The position numbers and the translations under genes were made by a program. A DNA stretch of 7,071 nucleotides from contig JABXJT010000144.1 in the NCBI GenBank assembly GCA_013375455.1, forward strand, positions 1 through 7,071. The letters are read 5' to 3'. Position 1 is the first letter of the stretch, and each line of letters starts with the position of its first letter. Source of the DNA: Candidatus Helarchaeota archaeon (GTDB taxonomy: Archaea > Asgardarchaeota > Lokiarchaeia > Helarchaeales > HEL-GB-A). The notes under the pieces are model-generated. The model ran no database searches and was not told where the DNA came from. It saw only the letters and a program-made list of their open reading frames with translations. Positions 1 through 5,876 of this stretch are shown piece after piece.

Positions 1-150
1 GATGTATGGGAATTTGGCATGCAATGGGCCCGCCAACTTGCATTTCGAGATCACCCATTAAACCCTCTCGAAACAATAAAAATAAAAAAACAAATGGGAC
101 GGAATTTTGAACAAGTAATGAAAGAAGCTGAGAAAGGGAAAGTAAATTAG
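1..150 (+). CDS. C-terminal end of an unrecognised protein (partial, cut by window edge)
   Basis: Frame 1 is open from the first base to a TAG at 148-150 and gives the last 49 residues of a protein, beginning DVWEFGMQWARQ and ending EKGKVN. The stretch looks like real protein: it is mostly helical and charged, with a W-rich start, an HPLNPLE turn and a Lys-rich tail (IKIKKQMG). I do not recognise the family. The helical, basic end would suit the last helices of a crotonase-like or other acyl-CoA enzyme, but that is a guess. The gene converges on the minus-strand Fe-S gene, whose stop lies 35 bases away. No oligo-T terminator follows it on the plus strand. The start and the rest of the gene lie outside the window. 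Confidence 0.6.
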   Translation, partial: DVWEFGMQWARQLAFRDHPLNPLETIKIKKQMGRNFEQVMKEAEKGKVN

Positions 151-185
151 ATCACTTATTCAAGACGATCCGCAGGTTCCCACAT

Positions 186-1355
186 TTATTCAATTCGCTC
201 AAGGATCAACTCGGTTAAATCCATTACTTTCATTCCTAAATTAGCTTCTTTGTTTCCATCCGAGAGATTCCTCTTACAAAAGGGGCAAGTACTTATTAAA
301 CAAACAGCTCCTGTTTCCTTAGCTTGTTGAACTCGATTCTGAGCAGCGGAGACGGCAACTTCAGGAAATGCGGATTTTACGCCGCCACCCGCGCCACAAC
401 ACATGCTTCCTTCCAAAGTGCTTACCATTTCAACTAGTTCGACGCCGGGGATGGCATTTAAGACCTTCCGTGGCGTTTTATAATCCGGCTTCTTTACGGA
501 CCGTGTCATGTGACATGCGTCATGGTAAGTGAGTGTAACAGGAAGGTTTTTCAACTTTAAACTTCCATCTTTGATTTTTTTAGAAATGAATTTCGCAAAA
601 GTCATAGATTTGGCTTTTAACTTTTCAATTTTAGGATAATCTGAAGCAAAAGTTCTGTAACAACCGGCACATGAGAACAGGATTTGTTTAACACCCAATT
701 CAGTTAGTTTATCGATGTTATGCTGGGCTAATTCTGTCGCCTGCTTGATTTGTCCAGTTCGAAATAAGGGAGACCCACAACACCACTCGTCGGGCCCAAG
801 GATCGTGAAATCTACACCGAGTTTTTTTAGAATTTTGAATGTAGCGATGGCAAGTTCCTTTTGTCTGTATGATGACGTGCACCCAACGAAATATGCAATT
901 TCAGCGGGTTTGGAGAATTCAAAGTCTTCTGGGATCCACGATGTTCTCTGGTCATGTGGTTCGTTATAGGGATTCTTTTTTTCAGTTGTGTGTTTCCCAA
1001 ACATCGTATGCGCAGCTGGGCTTAGTTCTCGTGCCGTTAAATCTTTACGAAAGATTTCAAAAATCCCCACCGTATCAATTTGTACGGGACAATGTGCTTT
1101 ACAGCTCCCACAAGTAGTGCACGTGAAAAATATTTCTGCCAACCTTGGAGTCATCTCTAAAGTTCCTTCGAGGACACCCCGCATTAATAACATTTTTCCT
1201 TTGCCTGTATAAACTTCAAACCCTGCTGTACCCTCGTGTATTGGGCAAATTCGAAAGGTATTATCACGTTCTCTCACCATTTCACGACAATATCCACACC
1301 GAGTGCATTTGTAAATGTCTTCTACGTGTTTTTTGATTCCGAGTTCCAATTTCAT
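186..1355 (-). CDS. Fe-S oxidoreductase with two 4Fe-4S clusters and two CCG domains (GlcF/HdrD/GlpC type)
   Basis: This 389-residue soluble protein is the expected electron-transfer partner of the flavoprotein encoded just upstream. Two ferredoxin-type 4Fe-4S motifs open it: C17/C20/C23 with C37-P, and C79/C82/C85 with C89-P. Two cysteine-rich CCG domains follow. The first has C159, C192-C193-G, C229 and C232; the second has C281, C319-C320-G and C357/C360. All the usual cysteines are present. In this family (heterodisulfide reductase HdrD, GlpC, GlcF, LutA relatives) CCG domains bind a non-cubane 4Fe-4S cluster and can reduce disulfides or pass electrons to a carrier. No membrane helix is visible, so the protein is cytoplasmic or peripheral. 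ATG at 1355 follows the upstream TGA after 3 bases, with GAGGG overlapping that stop, so translation is probably coupled. The physiological acceptor cannot be read from sequence. Confidence 0.93.
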   Translation of the reverse strand: MKLELGIKKHVEDIYKCTRCGYCREMVRERDNTFRICPIHEGTAGFEVYTGKGKMLLMRGVLEGTLEMTPRLAEIFFTCTTCGSCKAHCPVQIDTVGIFEIFRKDLTARELSPAAHTMFGKHTTEKKNPYNEPHDQRTSWIPEDFEFSKPAEIAYFVGCTSSYRQKELAIATFKILKKLGVDFTILGPDEWCCGSPLFRTGQIKQATELAQHNIDKLTELGVKQILFSCAGCYRTFASDYPKIEKLKAKSMTFAKFISKKIKDGSLKLKNLPVTLTYHDACHMTRSVKKPDYKTPRKVLNAIPGVELVEMVSTLEGSMCCGAGGGVKSAFPEVAVSAAQNRVQQAKETGAVCLISTCPFCKRNLSDGNKEANLGMKVMDLTELILERIE

Positions 1356-1358
1356 CCC

Positions 1359-2765
1359 TCAAGGTAATTTCAATAATCCGGGATTTAAAATGCCATTTGG
1401 GTCAAGTAGGTTTTTCAATTTCTTAATGAAGTTAAAATAAGTAGGGCGATAATGCTCGACCACTTGATCTCCTATGACTTTTCCCAGCCAATAATGGACG
1501 GTCCCATACTTTAATTCTTCCTTGATGAAGTTCTTCCATAATTCAGTGCCATACTTCAAAGCTTCTGGATCGTGCGCTGGGATTTGTATTTGGGGCAAAA
1601 TATCGATGCATGATCCAGAGATGAAGGTATACCAGACGGTGGTGAGGTTATATTTCTCGATCTCTGCCTTGTGCTTCTCCCGGTATTTAAGGAACAAGTC
1701 GTGAACTTTCTTTGATTCGAATATCGGCATTTTATTGCATGAAGCGCCATAATTTCCTATCATGCCAGCCATCGGGAATATTTCATAGATCATATCTTCA
1801 AAATACATCTTTGCTTGTGCAGGAGCTGTTTTAACCCCACCCATTTCATTGGCGATTTTATCAAAAAGCTCTAATTGGGCTTCCAACTCCTTTTCGCTAT
1901 GGGCTTCCACTTTCCCACGGACAATATATCTTTCCTCGCCTCCACCCATATCAAATCCGGATTGATTATCGGAATAATCTATATCGGAAGCAACATGTAA
2001 GGAAGCCATCTTATGAATGGCTTTCAAAAGCTTGTCCTCATCTTCATAACCATAAACAAAGAAACCCGTGGCTTCTGGAACAGGATATAATTTCAAGGTC
2101 GCCTCAGTCTTTACTCCCATGATTCCTTGATCACCGCAAAATATTCCCGTTGAATCTAGTCCTAAACCATACCGTGTGTGTTTTTTTGAAGTATCCAATG
2201 CTGCAGACCCCGTTTTAATGATTTCGCCGGTGGGGAGGACGACTTCCAGCCCTAATAAGATATCACAGGCAGTCCCATATTTTGCAGAACCGTAGTATAC
2301 TGATGCCACGCTTATTGCCCCTCCGATTGTTGATGATAATCCGGGTCCAGGTCCCACAAATCCAGTATACCATCCTTTCTTTTTCAATTCATATTCTAAC
2401 TCGCCCCAGGTGATTCCCGTCTGAACAGTGACGCACATGCTATCCTCATCAATTTCAATAATTTTATTCATTCGGGTCATATCTAGCGAGATACCACCAG
2501 GTGCTAATGGAACTCCCATCATGACCAAGGAGGCTGCTGCCCCACGAGGATACACCGGCGTTTTATATTTATTCGCTAGTTTTATGACTTCGGACACTTC
2601 TTCTGTGGACTTTGGTCGGATCACAATATCCGGAATATGCCCAGGTACAGGACTTGAATCCATGGAATAAGCAAAACAAATTTCTTTATCCGTGGCCACG
2701 TAATCTTGACCGAGTTTATCTTTTAATTCCCCTATCAAACTTTCAAGCGATGAAATATTAATCAC
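1359..2765 (-). CDS. FAD-binding oxidoreductase, GlcD / D-lactate dehydrogenase type, divergent active site
   Basis: The 468-residue protein is normal in length for a GlcD-type flavoprotein of the vanillyl-alcohol oxidase superfamily. The FAD domain covers roughly residues 44-225: PDIVIRPKSTEEV at 45-57, PRGAAASL at 73-80, PGGISLDM at 89-96, and GPGPGLSSTIGG at 138-149, the flavin-loop region. The C-terminal FAD-oxidase domain runs to the typical ending DPNGILNPG (455-463). Such enzymes oxidise 2-hydroxy acids such as D-lactate or glycolate and hand electrons to an Fe-S partner, here the next gene. The start is GTG at 2765. No in-frame ATG lies nearby, and a TATA-like box is centred about 29 bases upstream, so a leaderless message is likely. 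The family's HxGDGNxH and GEHG motifs are not found. ISGSCID (382-388) and GTVHYWLGK (421-429) stand where they are expected, so the substrate may differ from lactate or glycolate. Confidence 0.92.
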   Translation of the reverse strand: MINISSLESLIGELKDKLGQDYVATDKEICFAYSMDSSPVPGHIPDIVIRPKSTEEVSEVIKLANKYKTPVYPRGAAASLVMMGVPLAPGGISLDMTRMNKIIEIDEDSMCVTVQTGITWGELEYELKKKGWYTGFVGPGPGLSSTIGGAISVASVYYGSAKYGTACDILLGLEVVLPTGEIIKTGSAALDTSKKHTRYGLGLDSTGIFCGDQGIMGVKTEATLKLYPVPEATGFFVYGYEDEDKLLKAIHKMASLHVASDIDYSDNQSGFDMGGGEERYIVRGKVEAHSEKELEAQLELFDKIANEMGGVKTAPAQAKMYFEDMIYEIFPMAGMIGNYGASCNKMPIFESKKVHDLFLKYREKHKAEIEKYNLTTVWYTFISGSCIDILPQIQIPAHDPEALKYGTELWKNFIKEELKYGTVHYWLGKVIGDQVVEHYRPTYFNFIKKLKNLLDPNGILNPGLLKLP

Positions 2766-2788
2766 CCACTACTCATTGGATAATAGGC

Positions 2789-2806
2789 TTTTAAAATAAT
2801 TCGCTG
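2789..2806 (-). promoter_or_regulatory. Archaeal BRE/TATA promoter of the flavoprotein-FeS operon
   Basis: Read on the minus strand, a purine-rich CAGCGAA (2806-2800) runs directly into TTATTTTAAAA (2799-2789). The box centre lies about 29 bases before the GTG at 2765, so the predicted transcript start falls almost at the start codon. This supports a leaderless operon message. A second TATA-like string (GCTATTTATACT, near 2889-2878) could give a longer leader. Confidence 0.5.
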
Positions 2807-2946
2807 GAAAAATTGCACGAATAAGCCGTTGTCTAAGCTTATTGAATGAGAAAATTGCGGAAGGATTTAATATCAAGGAGTATAAATAGCCCTTTAGGGG
2901 AATTATTACCGCTACGGGGATTTTTTGTCCCAGCGTGGCAATGTAT

Positions 2947-2953
2947 AAAAAAA
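2947..2953 (-). terminator. Oligo-T terminator after the secreted-protein gene
   Basis: On the minus strand the stop codon at 2965-2963 is followed after 9 bases by seven T residues, preceded by CTCTCC. A T-run without a strong hairpin is the usual form of an archaeal terminator. It separates this gene from the flavoprotein operon. Confidence 0.5.
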
Positions 2954-2962
2954 GGAGAGAGG

Positions 2963-3640
2963 TTAAGTAATCTGTGAATATATCAATCGGTCTCTATTGA
3001 AAAACAATATCACACCGCTTAGAACACCAACCGTGATTATTGTTATCAGAAGCCCGAAGCTTGGAATTCCGGGAGACGATAGACCAATGACAGTACCCTG
3101 AGCCACCATCAGATCTTCGACATCCTGTTCAGTCCCGGATGAATTCGTCGGCGATTTAAATTTGGCGAAGTACGGATTATCTGGAAGCACTGGCATACCG
3201 CTGCTATCCGTTCCCAGAATCCAGACAAGTCTGTTCCCCTGATATCCCAGTCCATACCAAACATCACTAATGTTATAAATGACTGAACCGGCAAATCCAG
3301 TGATATTTCGATCTTCTGGGAGAAAGCCTACCATTGTAGTAACGAAGCTTTCCCACATCATACTATAATCTATCATTTCGCCAAAATCCATTATCTGTAG
3401 CCAAAACGCAGCATCAGCATCCACCCAACTCTCATTATTCATCCAAGTTTGAAACCATGAACCCAATGTATAACCTGAAAAGGAAATTTCGATTCCATCC
3501 TCCATAGTTATCCACCACCCATCGACGTCCTCCTCGTTTAACGCATAAACTGGCTTTTCAATAGCTTTAGTCATTGGTAGTACTATACCGATCGTCAAGA
3601 AACAGATTACTAACCAAGAAATCAGTACTCTTTTATTCAT
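2963..3640 (-). CDS. Secreted cell-surface protein with signal peptide and C-terminal sorting-like anchor; function unknown
   Basis: This 225-residue protein has an export signal at about 1-27 (NKR, then a hydrophobic core LISWLVICFLTIGIVLPM). Its mature part is rich in Trp, Asp and Gly and contains no cysteine. Four N-X-S/T sequons are visible (NES, NIT, NIS, NSS), consistent with an N-glycosylated outer-surface protein. The end has PGIPSF (190-195), a hydrophobic helix (196-214), then NRDR. This resembles archaeal C-terminal sorting tails of the PGF-CTERM kind and the similar tails common in Asgard surface proteins. That similarity is inferred; the exact class was not tested. The enzymatic or binding role is unknown. 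ATG at 3640 is preferred because an overlapping upstream ATG (3644) stops after three codons, and AGGAAGGG lies just upstream. A TATA box at 3664-3671 would make the message nearly leaderless; one at 3684-3692 would leave about 20 bases of leader including the AGGAAGGG. Confidence 0.8.
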   Translation of the reverse strand: MNKRVLISWLVICFLTIGIVLPMTKAIEKPVYALNEEDVDGWWITMEDGIEISFSGYTLGSWFQTWMNNESWVDADAAFWLQIMDFGEMIDYSMMWESFVTTMVGFLPEDRNITGFAGSVIYNISDVWYGLGYQGNRLVWILGTDSSGMPVLPDNPYFAKFKSPTNSSGTEQDVEDLMVAQGTVIGLSSPGIPSFGLLITIITVGVLSGVILFFNRDRLIYSQIT

Positions 3641-3663
3641 TCATACCCTTCCTACGAGATCTG

Positions 3664-3671
3664 TATAAATA
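3664..3671. promoter_or_regulatory. Symmetric TATA box, possible bidirectional promoter
   Basis: TATAAATA at 3664-3671 reads TATTTATA on the other strand. Its centre is about 28 bases from the ATG of the secreted-protein gene (3640, minus) and about 27 bases from the TTG of the short plus-strand ORF (3695). Both fit leaderless transcription. A further minus-strand TATA candidate (TTTATATGG, 3692-3684) would give the secreted-protein gene a short leader that keeps its Shine-Dalgarno-like AGGAAGGG. Confidence 0.45.
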
Positions 3672-3694
3672 CTGAAAATTATACCATATAAAGA

Positions 3695-3871
3695 TTGCCA
3701 CGCCAATATATACTGCACACGCATCTAGGATGCGTCCAATGCCCTGAGCCGACTTGCGCAACCTTGTACAAGGTCACGAATAGGTACATTGTCAAGGTCG
3801 AGTGCGAGAGGATTTCAATCGATGAATACGCCAAGGAAAGGGACCCAAATGCCCCTGAAATCTCGGTCTAG
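3695..3871 (+). CDS. Possible small Cys-containing protein (58 aa) or gene remnant; unrecognised
   Basis: A short open frame begins at TTG 3695 and ends at TAG 3869-3871. Four cysteines include a tight group GCVQCPEPTC (C-x2-C-x4-C) with one more Cys in KVECERIS. This could bind zinc, but no known domain is recognised. The C-terminal half (VTNRYIVKVECERISIDEY) looks like true protein rather than translated noise. About 62% of third codon positions are G or C by hand count, higher than the neighbours appear. A symmetric TATA box lies about 27 bases before the TTG, and two T-runs of 9 and 7 begin 9 bases after the stop, so transcription on this strand is well framed. Against it: no ATG or GTG start is available, no homology was tested, and it may be the decayed tail of a larger gene. 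Confidence 0.35.
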   Translation: MPRQYILHTHLGCVQCPEPTCATLYKVTNRYIVKVECERISIDEYAKERDPNAPEISV

Positions 3872-3879
3872 CCTTACCC

Positions 3880-3899
3880 TTTTTTTTTCCTCTTTTTTT
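3880..3899 (+). terminator. Double oligo-T terminator
   Basis: Nine T residues (3880-3888), CCTC, then seven T residues (3893-3899) lie 9 bases after the TAG of the short ORF at 3695-3871. This is the strongest T-rich signal in the window and has no hairpin before it, as usual in archaea. No other plus-strand gene ends here, so it argues that the short ORF region is transcribed. Confidence 0.6.
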
Positions 3900-3982
3900 A
3901 TACGATAAGTACTGAAGGATTAAGTTATTGAACATATTATAATCGCTATTTGATAACTCAAGATATAGATATGATTGTAGTC

Positions 3983-4029
3983 TTTAAATAAATTGCAAAC
4001 GTATTGACGATTTAGACAGCCTTTTATTA
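3983..4029 (+). promoter_or_regulatory. Promoter region of the nucleoside hydrolase gene
   Basis: Two TATA-like boxes are possible. TTTAAATA at 3983-3990 would start transcription near 4010-4016 and leave a leader of about 35-40 bases. TTTTATTA at 4022-4029 is centred about 26 bases before the ATG at 4051 and would give a leaderless message. No Shine-Dalgarno sequence precedes either candidate start, which slightly favours the leaderless reading. The rest of 3900-4038 is AT-rich with no other signal. Confidence 0.4.
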
Positions 4030-4050
4030 TCAAATTCCGTGAAAATCACA

Positions 4051-4959
4051 ATGAGCGATAAAATCATCTTGAGCACTGATCCTGGCATTGACGATGCGAT
4101 GGCAATAATCTTTCTCAGCAAGTTGGATTACTTAAAGGTCATTTGGACAACGATGGGAAATAATTCGCTCGAAAATTGCACGAATAATGCATTAAGAATC
4201 TTGGAATTATTGGGAAGGAAAGACGTTCCTATAATCAAGGGCGCAGCGCAGGCCTTATCTCAAAGGAAAGGCTTTTATACGCATTTTCACGGTCACCATG
4301 GATTAGCTAACACAAATCTACCCCTTCCAAAGCACTCAGAATTTTCTTGGGAAACGATAGATTACATCATCTCAGCCATTGATGATAATCCGCGTGAAAT
4401 GACTTTCCTCTCCATAGGCCCATTAACCAATCTTGCAAACTTACTCCAGATGGCTCCAGTTAACACTATAAATCAAATAAAAAAAATCATCGTAATGGGC
4501 GGAGCTGTTACCGTGTCGGGAAACGTTACACCTTATGCTGAATATAATATCTATTGCGATCCTCACGCCGCGAAAATTGTTTTTAATAGTGGCCTGCCCA
4601 TCACGCTTGTTGGATTAGATGTAACACATAAAGCAATCCTCACAGAAGCTCATGTAAAGCAACTCGAAGTAGCAAAAACACCTCTTACTGATTTTGTAGT
4701 GGGCATCGCACGGTTTTACTCAAAGATGTACAGGAACATTGATGGTTGCCCCATACACGACCCTTTAGCTGCCGCGGTTACCGTTGATCCCACGATAGTT
4801 AAGACAAAATTATTGAATCTCGATGTGATTTTTGAGAATTCAAACAAATTTGGGCAAGTAATTACTATAGAATCTACAAAAACGCCATCAGTTTCAGTGT
4901 GCCTCGAGGTAGATAGTGAAAAATTCCTAGATTTATTCATTAGAACTCTAGTCGGGTAA
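4051..4959 (+). CDS. Nucleoside hydrolase (inosine-uridine preferring type, IUNH family)
   Basis: This enzyme hydrolyses the N-glycosidic bond of ribonucleosides to free base and ribose, a purine/pyrimidine salvage step in the cytoplasm. From the ATG it has 302 residues, close to the family length. The Ca-binding signature DPGIDDA puts D10, D14 and D15 at the same numbers as in the Crithidia enzyme. Other family motifs are TTMGN (33-37) with TNNAL (44-48), FHGHHGLAN (79-87), IGPLTNLA (122-129), IVMGGA (147-152), the N166 region with DPHAA (170-174), GLDVT (188-192) and HDPLA (H236, D237). No catalytic residue appears missing. An in-frame GTG at 4039 would add four residues; ATG is preferred because it fits the family N terminus. 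Base preference cannot be told from sequence. No T-run follows, so it may be cotranscribed with the AIM24-type gene 57 bases downstream. Confidence 0.94.
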   Translation: MSDKIILSTDPGIDDAMAIIFLSKLDYLKVIWTTMGNNSLENCTNNALRILELLGRKDVPIIKGAAQALSQRKGFYTHFHGHHGLANTNLPLPKHSEFSWETIDYIISAIDDNPREMTFLSIGPLTNLANLLQMAPVNTINQIKKIIVMGGAVTVSGNVTPYAEYNIYCDPHAAKIVFNSGLPITLVGLDVTHKAILTEAHVKQLEVAKTPLTDFVVGIARFYSKMYRNIDGCPIHDPLAAAVTVDPTIVKTKLLNLDVIFENSNKFGQVITIESTKTPSVSVCLEVDSEKFLDLFIRTLVG

Positions 4960-5003
4960 ATATTCAAAAAGTAATTTGATTTAGTATAGATCACAAAATT
5001 TTT

Positions 5004-5009
5004 GAGGAT
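5004..5009 (+). promoter_or_regulatory. Ribosome binding site of the AIM24-type gene
   Basis: GAGGAT at 5004-5009 sits 7 bases before the ATG at 5017. It decides for this start over the next in-frame ATG (codon 10, at 5044). Confidence 0.5.
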
Positions 5010-5016
5010 TTAGAAA

Positions 5017-5697
5017 ATGAAACATAAAATTATTGGAACGACAATGCAGCATCTTATTATTGAATTGGAGCCAGAGGAAGAAGTTTGGGCGGAGACCGGC
5101 AAATTTCTCTTTTCCACAGCTAATGTCAGAATGGATACGAAAATGAAAGGCGGATTCTGGAAAAGTTTGAAGCGTAAATTTAGTGGCGAATCCTTCTTCA
5201 TGGCCAAGTTTGTCGCAGAAGGCGGTCCCGGAACAGTCGGCTTTGCACCCTCCGTGCCCGGTACAATAATGGGAAAGACTCTCGGGGAAGGCGAATTTGT
5301 CGTTGCTGAAAAAGACGCCTATCTTTGCAGCGAGGCAACCGTACAACTAGAGATGACGTTTCAGAAAAAGTTTGGCAGTATGTTATTCGGCGGTGAGGGG
5401 TTTGTCCTGCAAAAGATCGTCGGACCAGGGATGTTCTTCATCGCCGTAGCCGGAGAGTTGATTGAAATGGAGTTACAACCCGGCGAGATCCTAAAAGTAG
5501 ATACGGGATCAGTAGTAATGTGGGATAGCACGGTTGAATACTCCATCACACGAGTTAAAGGAGTAAAGAACATCTTTTTCGGTGGTGAAGGGCTGTTTTT
5601 AGTCCAATTAACTGGTCCTGGAAAAGTTACCCTCCAAAGCCTCTCGCTCATTGACCTCGCCAAAAGCATTGCCGGCTACATGCCGGGAAAACAATAA
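5017..5697 (+). CDS. AIM24 / TIGR00266-family protein
   Basis: The 226-residue protein matches the AIM24 (formerly DUF124, TIGR00266) family in length and layout. It is a mostly beta protein with repeated Gly-rich turns and no signal peptide or membrane helix. Recognisable blocks are GESFFMAKFVAEGGPGTVGF (57-76) followed by APSVPG (77-82), then FGGEGFVLQKIVGPG in the middle and FFGGEGLFLVQLTGPGKV with VTLQSL near the C terminus. These two Gly-Glu-Gly repeats are the family's hallmark. Yeast AIM24 is a mitochondrial protein linked to inner-membrane organisation. The role of bacterial and archaeal members is not established, and I infer none here. A positively charged stretch KSLKRKF lies at 49-55. 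It follows the nucleoside hydrolase by 57 bases on the same strand and ends shortly before an oligo-T terminator, so the two may form one transcript. Nothing in the two families suggests a shared pathway. Confidence 0.9.
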   Translation: MKHKIIGTTMQHLIIELEPEEEVWAETGKFLFSTANVRMDTKMKGGFWKSLKRKFSGESFFMAKFVAEGGPGTVGFAPSVPGTIMGKTLGEGEFVVAEKDAYLCSEATVQLEMTFQKKFGSMLFGGEGFVLQKIVGPGMFFIAVAGELIEMELQPGEILKVDTGSVVMWDSTVEYSITRVKGVKNIFFGGEGLFLVQLTGPGKVTLQSLSLIDLAKSIAGYMPGKQ

Positions 5698-5709
5698 ATC
5701 CTAATCCCT

Positions 5710-5817
5710 CTATTTCCTTTTTTTAAAAAGATCGGAAATGAGACACATAAGCAATCTTAATGCATAAGCAATCTCGATACCATGCTGTGAAAGAAACTCC
5801 AATTCATCCTTGCGCAA
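5710..5817 (-). CDS. Doubtful 35-aa ORF or C-terminal gene remnant; unrecognised
   Basis: A minus-strand frame from TTG 5817 to TAG 5712-5710 encodes 35 residues with an amphipathic helix, LRKDELEFLSQHGIEIAYAL, and the tail DLFKKRK. It reads more like protein than most random frames do. The symmetric TATA box at 5842-5851 is centred about 29 bases before the TTG, as a leaderless start would need. Against it: it is very short, the start is TTG, its last codons are simply the complement of the AIM24 terminator T-run, and no terminator of its own is visible. It could be the end of a decayed gene or chance. Confidence is low. Confidence 0.18.
   Translation of the reverse strand: MRKDELEFLSQHGIEIAYALRLLMCLISDLFKKRK
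5718..5730 (+). terminator. Oligo-T terminator after the AIM24-type gene
   Basis: Seven T residues at 5718-5724 begin 20 bases after the TAA at 5695-5697. The T-run and the following AAAAAG can also pair with CTTTTT as a small A/T stem. This would end the nucleoside hydrolase/AIM24 transcript. Confidence 0.55.
5746..5774. repeat. 12-base direct repeat, 17 bases apart
   Basis: CATAAGCAATCT occurs at 5746-5757 and again at 5763-5774. It lies about 70 bases upstream of the TATA box at 5842. The spacing of 17 is not a multiple of three, so coding does not explain it. Role unknown; an operator is possible but not supported further. Confidence 0.6.
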
Positions 5818-5841
5818 ATTGGCGCTATGGGGGTTGAAAAG

Positions 5842-5851
5842 TTTTTAAATA
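5842..5851. promoter_or_regulatory. Near-symmetric TATA box upstream of the 51-aa ORF
   Basis: TTTTTAAATA at 5842-5851 is preceded by the purine-rich GAAAAG, a plausible BRE. The box centre is about 30 bases before the ATG at 5877, so the message would begin within a few bases of the start codon. On the opposite strand the same box lies about 29 bases from the TTG at 5817. A palindrome TTGCGCAA (5810-5817) lies 24 bases upstream. Confidence 0.45.
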
Positions 5852-5876
5852 GCCTTTACGAAATTTTACACAGGAG

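Larger units (their letters stand above)
2766..2962. other. Intergenic region with short inverted repeats
   Basis: This gap separates two minus-strand genes. It holds the operon promoter, the 2794-2824 copy of a sequence also found in the nucleoside hydrolase gene, and two short inverted repeats. One is CCCT-TT-AGGG at 2890-2899. The other, at 2910-2935, pairs CGCT with AGCG outside and GGGA with TCCC inside, with unpaired bases between and a T-rich loop. No convincing gene is seen here. Confidence 0.5.

Noticed and set aside
84..90. Minus-strand T7 terminator for the Fe-S/flavoprotein operon
   Set aside because: The run lies inside the plus-strand coding end, where it is explained by Ile-Lys codons, and it is almost 100 bases past the operon's last stop. 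It is possible but not supported.
2910..2935. Intrinsic terminator or riboswitch from the CGCT/GGGA inverted repeat
   Set aside because: The two 4-bp stems are separated by unpaired bases, no T-run follows outside the loop, and no known riboswitch pattern is seen. It is noted only as a weak inverted repeat.
2846..2977. Plus-strand 43-codon ATG frame between the flavoprotein and secreted-protein genes
   Set aside because: It runs antisense into the 3' end of the secreted-protein gene and through its T-run terminator. It has no ribosome binding site or suitably placed TATA box, and chance frames of this length are common.
4039..5697. Functional link between nucleoside hydrolase and AIM24-type protein
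   Set aside because: The genes are close and co-oriented, but nothing known about the two families joins them in one pathway. Possible cotranscription is noted and no shared function is claimed.
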